49,480 nt of DNA from CAWFSE01 sp963697565 (lineage in GTDB: Bacteria > Actinomycetota > Actinomycetes > CAVWCF01): contig CAVOOM010000002.1 of assembly GCA_963697565.1 (NCBI GenBank), positions 1 through 49,480 on the forward strand, in the 5' to 3' direction. Shown here in pieces: positions 31,600-39,809 of this stretch; within the stretch, counting starts at the first letter, position 1; each line of letters starts with the position of its first letter. The notes beneath the pieces are model-generated. The model saw nothing but the letters and a program-made list of their open reading frames with translations. It ran no database searches and was not told where the DNA came from. Position numbers and translations under genes: made by a program.

Positions 31600-32999
31600 C
31601 TAGGGCGGCGGTCTGCTCTCGGGGTCCCCTGGGCGATCGGTGTCGCCAGGGTGGTCGTGGTGGTGGTCGTGGTGGTGGTCGTGGGCTCGGGGTGGGTCGG
31701 GGGTGGCGGTGCCGTCGGGTCGGCGGGTGGTCCAGTGCCCTTCCGGTGTGCGGTGAGGGTGTAGCGGCCTTCGTGGAGGAGGTGGTGGTGGTAGGGGCAG
31801 ATGAGGGCGAGGTTGTCGGGGTCGGTGGTTCCGCCGTGGGCCCAGTGGGTGAGGTGGTGGGCGTCGCACCAGGGCGCGGGGCGGTCGCAGCCGGCGAAGC
31901 GGCAGCCGCCGTCGCGCTGGGCGATGGCGCGGCGCAGGGCGGGGGGCACGAGGCGGGCGGCGCGGCCGTAGGCCAGGGGCTGCCAGTGGGGGTCGGCGAG
32001 GAGTGGGTGGATGGTGGCGTCGCAGGCGATCCGGCGGGCCACCTGGTCGCTGACGGGCCCGATGCCGGGCAGCTCGGCCGGGCGCGGGGCGGACGGCTGG
32101 TCCGGGGGCGCCTCGGCGCAGCGCCTCCTGGGTGGTGACGAGCTGGACCTGGGGGCGGAGGCCGCCGATGACGGGGGCGGCGCCGGAGGCGAGGAAGTGG
32201 CGGGCGAGGTCGGCCAGGGCGTCGGCGCGGCGCTGGGCCGGGGTGGGCGTCTCGAGCGGGTGGGCTCCGCGGTCGGCTCCCGCGCCGCCCGCGGCTGCTG
32301 GGCCGCCTGAGCCGGCCTGGTCGGCGCGCCAGGACTGCTCGGACAGGGCGTGCAGGGCGGCCAGCAGGGCGGCGCCGGCCTCGGGGTCGAGGAACCCGTC
32401 GAGGGCGACGCCGTCGCCGCCGGGGGCGGCGTGCAGGTGGCGGCGGCGGAACGCGTCGAGGTCGCCGCCGGCGGCGCCCTCGGGGTCGGCGGCGGCGGCC
32501 CAGCGCTGGACGACGACCGCGAACTGGGCCGGGTCCAGGGCGCGGGCGGCGTCGGCGAGGACCTGCTCGGCGGCGGGGAACGCCGCCCGCCGGGCCGGGT
32601 TGGCGTCCATCGCGCGGGCGGCGATCCGCACGTGCGCCAGGGCGGCCTCGCCGCCGGCCAGCGCGGCGGCGAACAGCGGCATGTCGGCCAGCCGGCGGGC
32701 GGTGCGGACCCGGTCGCGGGCCTGCCCGGGCGCCAGGCGCGCCGCGCCGCGCAGCCACGCCTGGGGGGTGGCCGCCCCGTCGGCGGCCCACACCCCGGAG
32801 GCGTCGACCGCCTGGGCGGCGGCCAGCCGCGCGGAGTCCAGCCGGGCGGCGGCGCTGCCTCCAGCCCGGCCACCGCGGCGCGCAGCTCGCCGGGGGAGGC
32901 GTGCTCCCAGGCGACCCGGCCGAGGTCGTCCAGGGCCGCGCCGAGCCCGGCCAGCGCGTCCCGCGCGGCGGGGCGCGAGGGGAGCGGCGAGACGGTCAA
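31600..32999 (-). CDS. DUF222 (13E12 repeat) HNH endonuclease, SOS-controlled
   Basis: About 465 residues. The N-terminal DUF222 region (RLDSARLAAAQAVDAS, AAARLAPGQARDRVRTARRL, AAEQVLADAARALDPAQF) is followed by an HNH nuclease with zinc cysteines: CRFAGCDRPAPWCDAHHLTHW, GGTTDPDNLALICPYHHHLLHEG. The tail is His/Thr-rich and encoded by a 12-base repeat near 31651-31684. Frameshifts occur near 32855 and 32125. TTG 32999 is chosen because GGAGG lies six bases upstream. A perfect LexA box sits 19 bases upstream of the start. Related 13E12 genes in Mycobacterium are known to be damage-induced. Confidence 0.82.
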
Positions 33000-33017
33000 C
33001 GCGGGCCTCCGATCGAG

Positions 33018-33033
33018 TCGAACAGGTGTTCGA
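33018..33033. promoter_or_regulatory. LexA (SOS) box upstream of the HNH endonuclease
   Basis: TCGAACAGGTGTTCGA: both 7-base arms are perfectly symmetrical (TCGAACA / TGTTCGA) and match the actinobacterial LexA consensus CGAAC-N4-GTTCG. On the minus strand a -10-like TAGAGT (33041-33036) lies directly upstream, so LexA would cover the start of transcription. Confidence 0.85.
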
Positions 33034-33279
33034 ACTCTAGCGGAGCCCGGGCGCGCCGGGAAGCCCCGCGGCGACATCTGTGGATACGCGGTTTCCCCAG
33101 CAGCGCCAACGGATTCGGCGTGCGGGATCCTGTCCGGACACTCAACCTGCCGAGCTGTGCGCGGAGGCTCGCGTTGCTGCCACCACGCCGATGCGTGATC
33201 GCGAGGGCAGGCGGCACGTCGGTTGCGTGTTGGAGCTGATGCGCGTCGGTTGTGTGTTGGTGTGGCGGGGCGAGGAGGA

Positions 33280-34102
33280 TCAGGCCGGTGCGGTCTCGCG
33301 CAGGCAGGTCGGCGGGGACCTCGGCCGCCAGCCGGCGGCCGACCGAGAGCAGCCCGACGGCCATCAGCACGCCGAGGGTGGCGACGCCGGCCGCGGCCGC
33401 GGCGGGGTACTCCCCGTAGGTGTCGAGCGGGCCGAGCTCGAGCTGGTCCACGAGCACCCAGAGGCCGAGGGAGGCCGGCCACGCGGCGAACAGGGCCCAG
33501 TCCAGGGGACGCGTCGTCACGCCGGCCGCCCGCATCCGACCCAGCGCGATCGCGCAGGTCAGCCAGATCAACAGGCCCCACATGACGATGCCCCAGGTCA
33601 TGACCGCCGCAGCGGCCAGGGAGAGGCAGGACAGGGCCACGGCCGCAAACATCCACGGACCGGAACGCTCGCCGGCCCGGACCAGCATGCCGACGAGGGC
33701 GACGCGGTGGCGGCCACGGCCACCGTCGCGACGACCGAGGACCAGGCGTACGTGGAGTCGGAGTACGGGTGACGCCCCCGTGGCGTAGGCGCCGACCACG
33801 GCCAGCGCCAGCCAGCCGAGCGCCGCGAACACGGCGAGCTTCCCTGCGGTGCGAGTGAAGGGTGTGGGCATGGTGAGACCTCCTGCGGTGGCGAAGGCGC
33901 GGGCCACAACGGCGGGGTCGCCGAAGCGGGTGAGGGTGAGGCGCTGGGCCTCAAGGGGGTCGCCGCACTCGCGGGCGATCCGCTCGGCGCTCAGGCGCAG
34001 GTGGTCTTCGGCCTCGTCGATCAGGTCGGCGGCGTCGGGGCGCCAGCGCAGGCATTCGCGCAGCGAGCGCAGGTAGTCGGCGATCAGGTCGGGTTCGGCC
34101 AC
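33280..34102 (-). CDS. HAAS-domain membrane protein paired with PadR
   Basis: About 270 residues. Residues 1-75 are a HAAS domain (LIADYLRSLRECLRWRPDA, LIDEAEDHLRLSAERIA, FGDPAVVARAFAT), usually fused to membrane helices and encoded beside PadR. Several helices follow (LAVFAALGWLALAVVGAYATG, MFAAVALSCLSLAAAAVMTWGIVMWGLLIWLTC, AAAAGVATLGVLMAVGLLSVG). Frame changes occur near 33770 and 33690. GTG 34102 lies inside the last codons of padR (19-base overlap). The end at 33280 assumes one more extra base near 33300; read unrepaired, the frame runs to 32996, through the LexA box. Confidence 0.65.
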
Positions 34103-34422
34103 GGCGCACCTCTCAGGACCTGGCCCACGGCGGCGGAGAAGGCCTCCCAGGCCGACCGCTCCTCGATGAGCGCGGCGCGCCCCTGGTCGGTCAGCCGGTA
34201 CGAGCGCCGCCGCCGGCCGCCGACCTCCTGCCACTGGCTGGCGAGCAGGCCGGACTCCTCCAGCCGCCGCAGCACCGGGTAGACGGTCCCCTCGGGGAGG
34301 TCGAACGCGTCACCGCTGCGGGCGCGGAGCTGCTCGATCACGGCGTACCCGTGCAGCGGTCCGGCTGCGAGGGTCGCGAGCACGAGCAGGTCGAGGTGTC
34401 CCTTGAGCGTCTGGCCCTTCAT
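34084..34422 (-). CDS. PadR-family transcriptional regulator
   Basis: 112 residues. MKGQTLKGHLDLLVLATLAAGPLHGYAVIEQL and DLPEGTVYPVLRRLEESGLLASQW form the PadR winged helix with its recognition helix; the C-terminal helix gives the dimer. It is the typical partner of the HAAS-domain membrane protein, whose start it overlaps. ATG 34422 is close to the predicted transcription start. An upstream palindrome fills the promoter spacer, strongly implying autoregulation. Confidence 0.88.
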   Translation of the reverse strand: MKGQTLKGHLDLLVLATLAAGPLHGYAVIEQLRARSGDAFDLPEGTVYPVLRRLEESGLLASQWQEVGGRRRRSYRLTDQGRAALIEERSAWEAFSAAVGQVLRGAPWPNPT

Positions 34423-34430
34423 GCCGAGGG

Positions 34431-34459
34431 ACGCTATGCCTAGCAATGCTAGGTGTCAA
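34431..34459 (-). promoter_or_regulatory. padR promoter with palindromic operator in its spacer
   Basis: Minus strand: -35 TTGACA (34459-34454), a spacer of exactly 17 bases, and -10 TAGCGT (34436-34431). The spacer contains the palindrome CCTAGCA-T-TGCTAGG (34453-34439). A start about 7 bases after the -10 would lie at or just before the ATG (34422), giving a leaderless or nearly leaderless mRNA. PadR binding here would block polymerase. Confidence 0.75.
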
Positions 34460-34546
34460 GACCGCGACCCGGGTCGGGTCTACTCAAAGCGGGGCTCGGC
34501 CGGGTCGCCAGGCGGGATCGTCCACCATGCATCCTCGGGCCGGCGA

Positions 34547-35722
34547 TCAACGAGCGGGGTCGGGCGGCGGTCGGGCTTCTCGCCGGCCTCGCGCGGCCGC
34601 GAGCTCGGGCACCAGCTCGTACCGGTGGGAGTACGTCTGGACCACGGTGATCGCCGCGGCCATCAGCGGGATGCCGATCAGGGCGCCGATCGGGCCGAGC
34701 AGCGCGGCGCCGACGAACACCGACGCGAGCGCCAGCGCCGGGTGGAGGTCCATCGTGCGGCGGCTGACGTGCGGGGTCCAGACGTAGTTCTCGACCTGCT
34801 GGTACGCCGTGGCGAACAGCACGACCCAGAGCGCGTCGAGGGGGCTCTGGGCCAGCGCGACCAGTGCGGGCAGCAGCACGCCGATGTAGGTGCCGACGGT
34901 GGGGATCAGCTGGCTGACCAGGCCGGTGAAGATGCCCAACGGCAGCCAGAACGGCAGGTCGATGAAGTAGAAGAACAGCGCGTGGAAGGTCGCCGACAGC
35001 CCCGAGAGCACGACCTTGGAGACGACAAAGCCGCCGGTCTTCAGCACCGCGATCTCCCACACGGCGACGAACGAGCGCTGCCGGTCGGGGGGCAGCCAGC
35101 CGCCGATCGTGCGGCGCAGGGCCGGGCTGTCGGCGGAGATGTAGAACGCGAAGAACAGGATCGTCAGCAGGTCGAAGAGCAGGGTGGCGATCGAGCCGAG
35201 GATGCCGACGATCCCGCCGGCGACGTCGGTGGCGATGCCGGTGAGGTTGCTGGCGTCGAGGTTGAGCTGATCGAGGATGGTGTCGGGGTCCAGCTCGAGG
35301 TTGAACCACTGGTTGACCTGCGCGACGGTGTCCTCGACGAGCGCCGGCAGGTTGGTGATGAACTCCGACGCCTGGCTGAACAGCAGGCTGCCGAACAGCC
35401 CGAGGAACGCCGCCCCGGCGAGCACGAAGGCCAGCATGACGACCCCGGTCGCCGCCCCGCGCCGCCAGCCGCGGCGGGCCAGCGCGACGACGGCGGGCTC
35501 CATCGCGATCGCGAACAGCCAGGAGAGCAGGACGAGGAGCAGGAAGCCGCCCAGCGTGGTCAACGCCCACCGGGCGAGGAGGAATCCGCCGAACAGGACC
35601 AGCGCGAGGATGACCGCCTGGCGCAGCAGCCGCGGCTCGACCCGGACGTACGTCACCGGCCGGCGCTCGGGGGCGGGCTGGCCGGACTGCTTGGCGGCGT
35701 CCGGGGCCAGGCGGTCGCTCAT
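34547..35722 (-). CDS. AI-2E family transporter (UPF0118 permease)
   Basis: About 391 residues and seven to eight membrane helices. Family features include the N-terminal helix pair (VILALVLFGGFLLARWALTTLGGFLLLVLLSWLFAIAMEPAV), the central helix-turn (LPALVEDTVAQVNQWF), SKVVLSGLSATFHALFFYFIDLPFWLPLGIFTGLVSQLIPTVGTYIG, and QQVENYVWTPHVSRRTMDLHP. Members export AI-2, other small molecules or ions; the cargo here is unknown. ATG 35722 follows a G-rich Shine-Dalgarno (GGGGGG). The upstream VOC gene reads straight into it in the same frame, probably through a homopolymer error. Confidence 0.85.
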   Translation of the reverse strand: MSDRLAPDAAKQSGQPAPERRPVTYVRVEPRLLRQAVILALVLFGGFLLARWALTTLGGFLLLVLLSWLFAIAMEPAVVALARRGWRRGAATGVVMLAFVLAGAAFLGLFGSLLFSQASEFITNLPALVEDTVAQVNQWFNLELDPDTILDQLNLDASNLTGIATDVAGGIVGILGSIATLLFDLLTILFFAFYISADSPALRRTIGGWLPPDRQRSFVAVWEIAVLKTGGFVVSKVVLSGLSATFHALFFYFIDLPFWLPLGIFTGLVSQLIPTVGTYIGVLLPALVALAQSPLDALWVVLFATAYQQVENYVWTPHVSRRTMDLHPALALASVFVGAALLGPIGALIGIPLMAAAITVVQTYSHRYELVPELAAARGRREARPPPDPAR

Positions 35723-36448
35723 CCCCCCACTCTCCCCCCGTTCGCACGGCCGGCTCGCAACGACCGACCCGCCGAGCCGGCCGCGCCAGAGGGTGGCGCG
35801 CTCGTCGTGGGACTCCAGCAGCTCGAAGGCGTTGCCCCAGGGATCCCACAGGTAGCCCACGGAGGCGAGGCCGCCGGGCATCGGCGCCGGAGCCCGTCCG
35901 TACGTCGCACCGCGCCCGACCAGCGTCGCGAACACCGCGTCGATCCCGACGACATCGAGGCACAGGTGGTTGCCGCCGAGGTCGCACATCCGGCGCGGAC
36001 GGGCGCCAGGCGCCGCGGCCGGCGGATCCACCGCGAGCACCCCCACCTCGTCGGTCAGCCCCGCCCACCACGCCCCGACGGCGGCGGGGTCGGCGGCCGG
36101 CCACCGCACGGAGCGCAGCCACGGGCCGGCGGCCGAGTCGGCCCATTCGGCCTGGACGCCGGACGCGGCGCCATCGAGCGGCGAGGGCGAGGAGTAGGCG
36201 AAGGCCTCGAGGTAGGCATTGGCCCCCTGGAGCACGGCGACCTCGGCGGCCGACCCCTCGAGGCCCAGCGCGGCGTCGACCTCAGCGGCTCCGCTGGTCC
36301 AGGCGAACCCGGCGATGTGGGAGAATCGTTGGGCCGTCAGCGTTTTGACGGTGGCCTCCAGGTCAGAAACCGACAGGCCCACATGGTTGACGCCGATGAT
36401 GCGCCCCAAACGAGCCTGGGGAGCCGCCGCGGGTGTGGCCTCGGTCAC
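35719..36448 (-). CDS. VOC (glyoxalase/dioxygenase fold) protein
   Basis: About 240 residues with two VOC half-modules: IIGVNHVGLSVSDLEATVK at the start, and LCLDVVGIDAVFATLVGRGA with YLWDPWGNAFELLE near the end. Metal ligands are the His of NHVGLS and the Glu of FELLE. GTG 36448 is chosen because the N-terminus TEATPAAAP is short and unstructured before the first strand. The expected stop would overlap the ATG of the transporter (ATGA); in this sequence the frame stays open through two G-runs, giving an apparent 634-residue fusion. Substrate unknown. Confidence 0.75.
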
Positions 36449-36481
36449 ATCCCGACCGTATCGGGCGCATCCGACTCGCCA

Positions 36482-36497
36482 CGTGACGCACGTCACA
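36482..36497. promoter_or_regulatory. Crp/GlxR-like binding site between VOC and rbpA genes
   Basis: CGTGACGCACGTCACA matches the actinobacterial Crp consensus (C/T)GTGA-N6-TCAC(A/G), with perfect GTGACG/CGTCAC arms. It lies 34 bases upstream of the VOC start (minus) and about 98 bases upstream of rbpA (plus). Confidence 0.55.
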
Positions 36498-36594
36498 GCG
36501 TGAAGGGGCATCCCAGCGGGCATTCCAGCGTCAGACCAGCATGCGCCCCAGCCCGGCGCATCCACCGCGCACCATCCAGCAAGGAGCACCCCCC

Positions 36595-36966
36595 GTGACC
36601 GCTCTGCGTGGCGTCAGCCTGAGCACCCACTCGTTTGAGACCGACCACCACGTCGGCCCGGCCCCGGCCGCGCCGCAGACGTACCACTGCCCGATGGGCC
36701 ACTCGACGACGCTGACCTTCGCGGTCGAGCTGCTCGACGAGGAGATCCCGACGATGTGGGACTGCCCCAAGTGCGGCCGGCACGCGCACCGCGACGAGAC
36801 CGCCGCCCGCCGGGTCGGCGGCACCGCCGAGGGCCGCGCGCTCACCTCGCCGCGCACCGAGTCGGCCAACAAGAACCACTTCGACATGCTCCGCGAGCGG
36901 CGCACCGACGCCGAGCTCGAGCAGCTGCTCGCCGAGCGGCTCGACGTGCTGCGGGGCCGCGCCTAA
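36595..36966 (+). CDS. rbpA: RNA polymerase-binding protein RbpA
   Basis: 123 residues. RbpA is an actinobacteria-specific essential or near-essential partner of RNA polymerase that stabilises the sigma-A holoenzyme and promoter opening. Recognisable parts: the start ALRGVSLSTHSFE, TYHCPMGHSTTLTFA, the zinc/core domain WDCPKCGRHA, and the sigma-interaction region NHFDMLRERRTDAELEQLLAERL. GTG 36595 has AAGGAG nine bases upstream. The shorter form fits the family. The gene is monocistronic, ending before a strong terminator. A Crp-like site lies in its upstream region. Confidence 0.93.
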   Translation: MTALRGVSLSTHSFETDHHVGPAPAAPQTYHCPMGHSTTLTFAVELLDEEIPTMWDCPKCGRHAHRDETAARRVGGTAEGRALTSPRTESANKNHFDMLRERRTDAELEQLLAERLDVLRGRA

Positions 36967-36994
36967 CCGCCCAGCGCCTCAGCACCGACGAACC

Positions 36995-37029
36995 GACGGC
37001 CGCGCACGGGGGGCGGCCGTCTTTCGTTT
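36995..37029. terminator. Terminator between rbpA and the saccharopine-dehydrogenase-like gene
   Basis: A perfect 9-bp stem, GACGGCCGC (36995-37003) with GCGGCCGTC (37013-37021), a 9-base loop GCACGGGGG, followed by TTTCGTTT on the plus strand. It is a good intrinsic terminator for rbpA and sits just after the end of the convergent gene. Confidence 0.8.
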
Positions 37030-37047
37030 GCCCGGGCAGCCTGCCGG

Positions 37048-38247
37048 CTACCCCGCGTCCGGCGCCGCGACCCGGCTGAGGCCCACTGAGGCGCACCCGC
37101 CGGTGACGCCCTCGACCCCGAAGGCCTCGGCTGGCCCCAGGGCGCCCGGCCCGGACACGCGTCCGCCCGCCAACTCGCCCGCCGCCCACGCCATCAGCTC
37201 GCCGGTCAGGTCGTACGGGCTGGGGCCCTCGACCTCGACGCGCGCGACCGGCTCGCCGTGTCCGCGCGAGCCGCCGCCCGCCCACACCTCGGCGACCGCC
37301 CAGGCGCGCGCTGGGGCCCGCTGCTCGGCTGAAGGGCCGCCGGTTGAGCCCGGCGCCACCCGGCCGGCGACCGCCTGGATGCCGCGGGAGACGGCCGTGC
37401 CCAGCAGCGGCACCGCGCGCGCGGCGGCGACCACGCCGGTGGTGGCCTGCAGCGGCCGCGACATCTGCCCCGACCAGCCCAGGTAGACCCCGACGTCGCG
37501 CAGCGCCGGCCACTGGCGCGGCAGCGCCACATGCTCGGTGCCGCCGATCGAGACCCCGTGCCGGTCGTGCCCGCCGACGTCGAACGAGCGCACCGACGCC
37601 GCGGCTCGCTCGCCGCGCAGCCGCCCGCCGCGCCACGCGTGCGACGGCTCCAGCAGGAAGCCGGCCGACGAGGCCCGGGTGCCGCCGCTCATGCCTCCCC
37701 CCGGAGCACCTCCGCGCAGCCCGCGCACGTAGTAGCCGACCTCGACCGAGGTGGGCTCGTGGCCCGCCGCGACCGCGTCAGACAGCGCCAGCGCCGCCGC
37801 GAGGTTGCCGGGCACGAAGTCGTACCCGAACGCCGTCAGCAGGACCGAGCCGCAGACCTCGGCGAGCGGGCCGTACTCCTCGAAGACCCGCCGGATGAAG
37901 GCCGGCTCGCCCGTCGAGTCGATGTAGTGGGCGCCCTGGCCGACGGCCGCGCGCAGCGCGGGCAGCCCGTACTTCAAGAACGGCCCGACGGTGGTGACCA
38001 GGACGTCGCCGGGGCCGACCAGCGCCTCGACCGACGCGGGGTCGGCGGAGTCGGCCGCGAGGACGCCGGACACCTCGCCCAGCGGCTCGAGCTCGTGCGC
38101 CAAGGACTGCAGCGCCCCGAGGTTGCGGCCGGCGAGCACGGGGCTGAGCTCGCGGCGGACGAGCGCCTCGGCCACGAGCCGGCCGGTGAACCCGGTCGCC
38201 CCGAACAGCACGACCCGGCCCGAGGCGGCCACGCGCGGCGCGGTCAT
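37048..38247 (-). CDS. Saccharopine-dehydrogenase-like / trans-acting enoyl-reductase family protein
   Basis: 399 residues, intact. The Rossmann start RVVLFGATGFTGRLVAEALVRR and TTVGPFLKYGLPALRAAVGQGAHYIDSTGE are typical of the saccharopine-dehydrogenase-like NAD(P)-binding family, which includes the mycobacterial trans-acting enoyl reductase. The C-terminal half (VARVEVEGPSPYDLTGELMAW) fits the same group. ATG 38247 overlaps the tryptophanase stop (ATGA), so the two are translationally coupled. A role in processing the tryptophanase product is possible but not shown. Confidence 0.8.
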   Translation of the reverse strand: MTAPRVAASGRVVLFGATGFTGRLVAEALVRRELSPVLAGRNLGALQSLAHELEPLGEVSGVLAADSADPASVEALVGPGDVLVTTVGPFLKYGLPALRAAVGQGAHYIDSTGEPAFIRRVFEEYGPLAEVCGSVLLTAFGYDFVPGNLAAALALSDAVAAGHEPTSVEVGYYVRGLRGGAPGGGMSGGTRASSAGFLLEPSHAWRGGRLRGERAAASVRSFDVGGHDRHGVSIGGTEHVALPRQWPALRDVGVYLGWSGQMSRPLQATTGVVAAARAVPLLGTAVSRGIQAVAGRVAPGSTGGPSAEQRAPARAWAVAEVWAGGGSRGHGEPVARVEVEGPSPYDLTGELMAWAAGELAGGRVSGPGALGPAEAFGVEGVTGGCASVGLSRVAAPDAG

Positions 38248-39632
38248 GCCGACACCGGCTCGAAGCGGGCGGTGAAGTGCCGCAGCGAGGGTGGCTCGTC
38301 GACGATCCGGTAGGCGGGCAGGTCCGCCGCATGCGAGGCCACCCCGAGGACCACCTCGATGACGTAGTCGATGTGCGACTGGGTGTACGTCCGGCGGGGG
38401 ATCGCCAGCCGCACCAGGTCCATGGCGGCGGCCTGCTCCGTGCCGTCGGGCTGGCGGCCGAACATCACCGTGCCGATCTCGCAGCCGCGGATGCCGCCGG
38501 CCTCGTACAGCGCCACGGCCAGCGACTGGCCCGGGTAGTGCAGCGGGTCGAGGTGCGGCAGCAGCGCCCGGGCGTCGAGGTAGACCGCGTGGCCCCCGAT
38601 CGGCTGCACGCACGGGACGCCGCCGGCGATCAGCGCCTCGCCGAGGTAGGCCGTCGAGCGGGTGCGGTAGCGCAGGTAGTCGTGGTCGACGGCCTCCGTG
38701 AGCCCCTGGGCGAGCGCCTCCAGGTCGCGGCCGGCCAGCCCGCCGTACGTCGGGAAGCCCTCGGTCAGGATGAGCAGCTCGCGGCACCGCGCGGCCAGCG
38801 CCTCGTCGCGCACCGCGAGCCAGCCGCCGATGTTGCCGAGCGGGTCCTTCTTCGCCGACATCGTCATGCCGTCGGCCAGCGAGGCGCACCTCGCGCACGA
38901 TGTCGACCACGTCGCGGTCGCCCTGGCCCTCTTCGCGCTCGCGGATGAACCACGCGTTCTCGGCGAAGCGGCAGGCGTCGAGGAACAGCGGCTTGCCGTA
39001 CCGGTCGCAGACCTCGCGCACCGCGTGCAGGTTGGCCAGCGACACCGGCTGGCCGCCGCCGCTGTTGTTCGTGATGGTGACCATGACGAGCGGCACCGCG
39101 TCGCCGCGCTCGGCCAGCAGCGCGTCCAGCGCGGCGATGTCGACGTTGCCCTTGAACGGGTGCAGCGACGAAGGGTCGCGGCCCTCGGCGATCACCAGGT
39201 CGACCGCCTCGGCGCCGGTGTACTCGACGTTGGCGCGGCGTGGTGTCGAAGTGGGTGTTGTTCGGGCACGACCTTGCCGGGCCCGCCGACCACCGTGAAC
39301 AGGATCTTCTCGGCCGCGCGCCCCTGGTGCGTCGGGATCACGTGCGGGAAGTCGAAGAGGTTCTGCACGGCGGCCTGGAAGCGGAACCACGACGGCGACC
39401 CCGCGTACGACTCGTCGCCGTGCTGGATCGCCGCCCACTGGTCGCGGCTCATCGCGCCGGTGCCGGAGTCGGTGAGCAGGTCGATGATGACGTCCTGCGC
39501 CCGCAGCGCGAACAGGTTGAACCCCGCCTCGCGCAGCGCCGCCCGCCGCTCGTCCTCGGTGGTCAGGCGCAGCGGCTCGACCGAGTGGATCCGGAACGGC
39601 TCGATGATCGTGCGGTACTCGACGGGAGGCAT
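38244..39632 (-). CDS. tnaA: Tryptophanase (tryptophan indole-lyase)
   Basis: About 462 residues. A PLP enzyme of the beta-eliminating lyase family converting L-tryptophan to indole, pyruvate and ammonia. The PLP-lysine motif is GMTMSAKKDPLGN. Three signs separate it from tyrosine phenol-lyase: CEIG (Ile where TPL has Arg in ERG), PRRTYTQSHID (YTQ rather than YTY) and SLRHFTARF (His where TPL has Phe). FPHVIPTHQGRAAEKILF and ITNNSGGGQPVSLANL also fit. About three extra bases (near 39265, 39242 and 38885) break the frame. It is coupled to the downstream gene by ATGA overlap. ATG 39632 has GGGAGG upstream of the start region. Confidence 0.88.
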
Positions 39633-39667
39633 CTGCCCATCCTGGCCCCTCCGGCTACCGTCGTGCC

Positions 39668-39802
39668 ATGAGCGAGCAGGACGACCGTCCGCTGCTGCCG
39701 GACACCACGTCCGACGAGCGCGACCCGGCCGACCCGTACGACAGCGACCCGGACGACCTGGAGCGCCTCCGCCGCGAGGTCCCGCCCCACCACGGCGGCT
39801 GA
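39668..39802 (+). CDS. 44-residue acidic conserved small protein
   Basis: ATG 39668 to TGA 39800-39802. Sequence is acidic and Pro-rich (MSEQDDRPLLPDTTSDERD, then DPDDLERLRREVPPHHGG). The LPDTT-x-DE core and the ending ERL-x-RE-x-PPHH recur in small uncharacterised actinobacterial proteins. No domain or helix is seen. It converges on the P-type ATPase and diverges from tnaA. Function unknown. Confidence 0.5.
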   Translation: MSEQDDRPLLPDTTSDERDPADPYDSDPDDLERLRREVPPHHGG

Positions 39803-39809
39803 CCGGCGG

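Noticed and set aside
31651..31684. Short tandem repeat as a possible CRISPR remnant
   Set aside because: The 12-base units are adjacent without spacers and lie inside the HNH coding tail.
32996..33280. Long C-terminal extension of the HAAS protein running to 32996
   Set aside because: Composition is not membrane- or HAAS-like, it would span the LexA box, and a one-base repair gives a natural stop at 33280.
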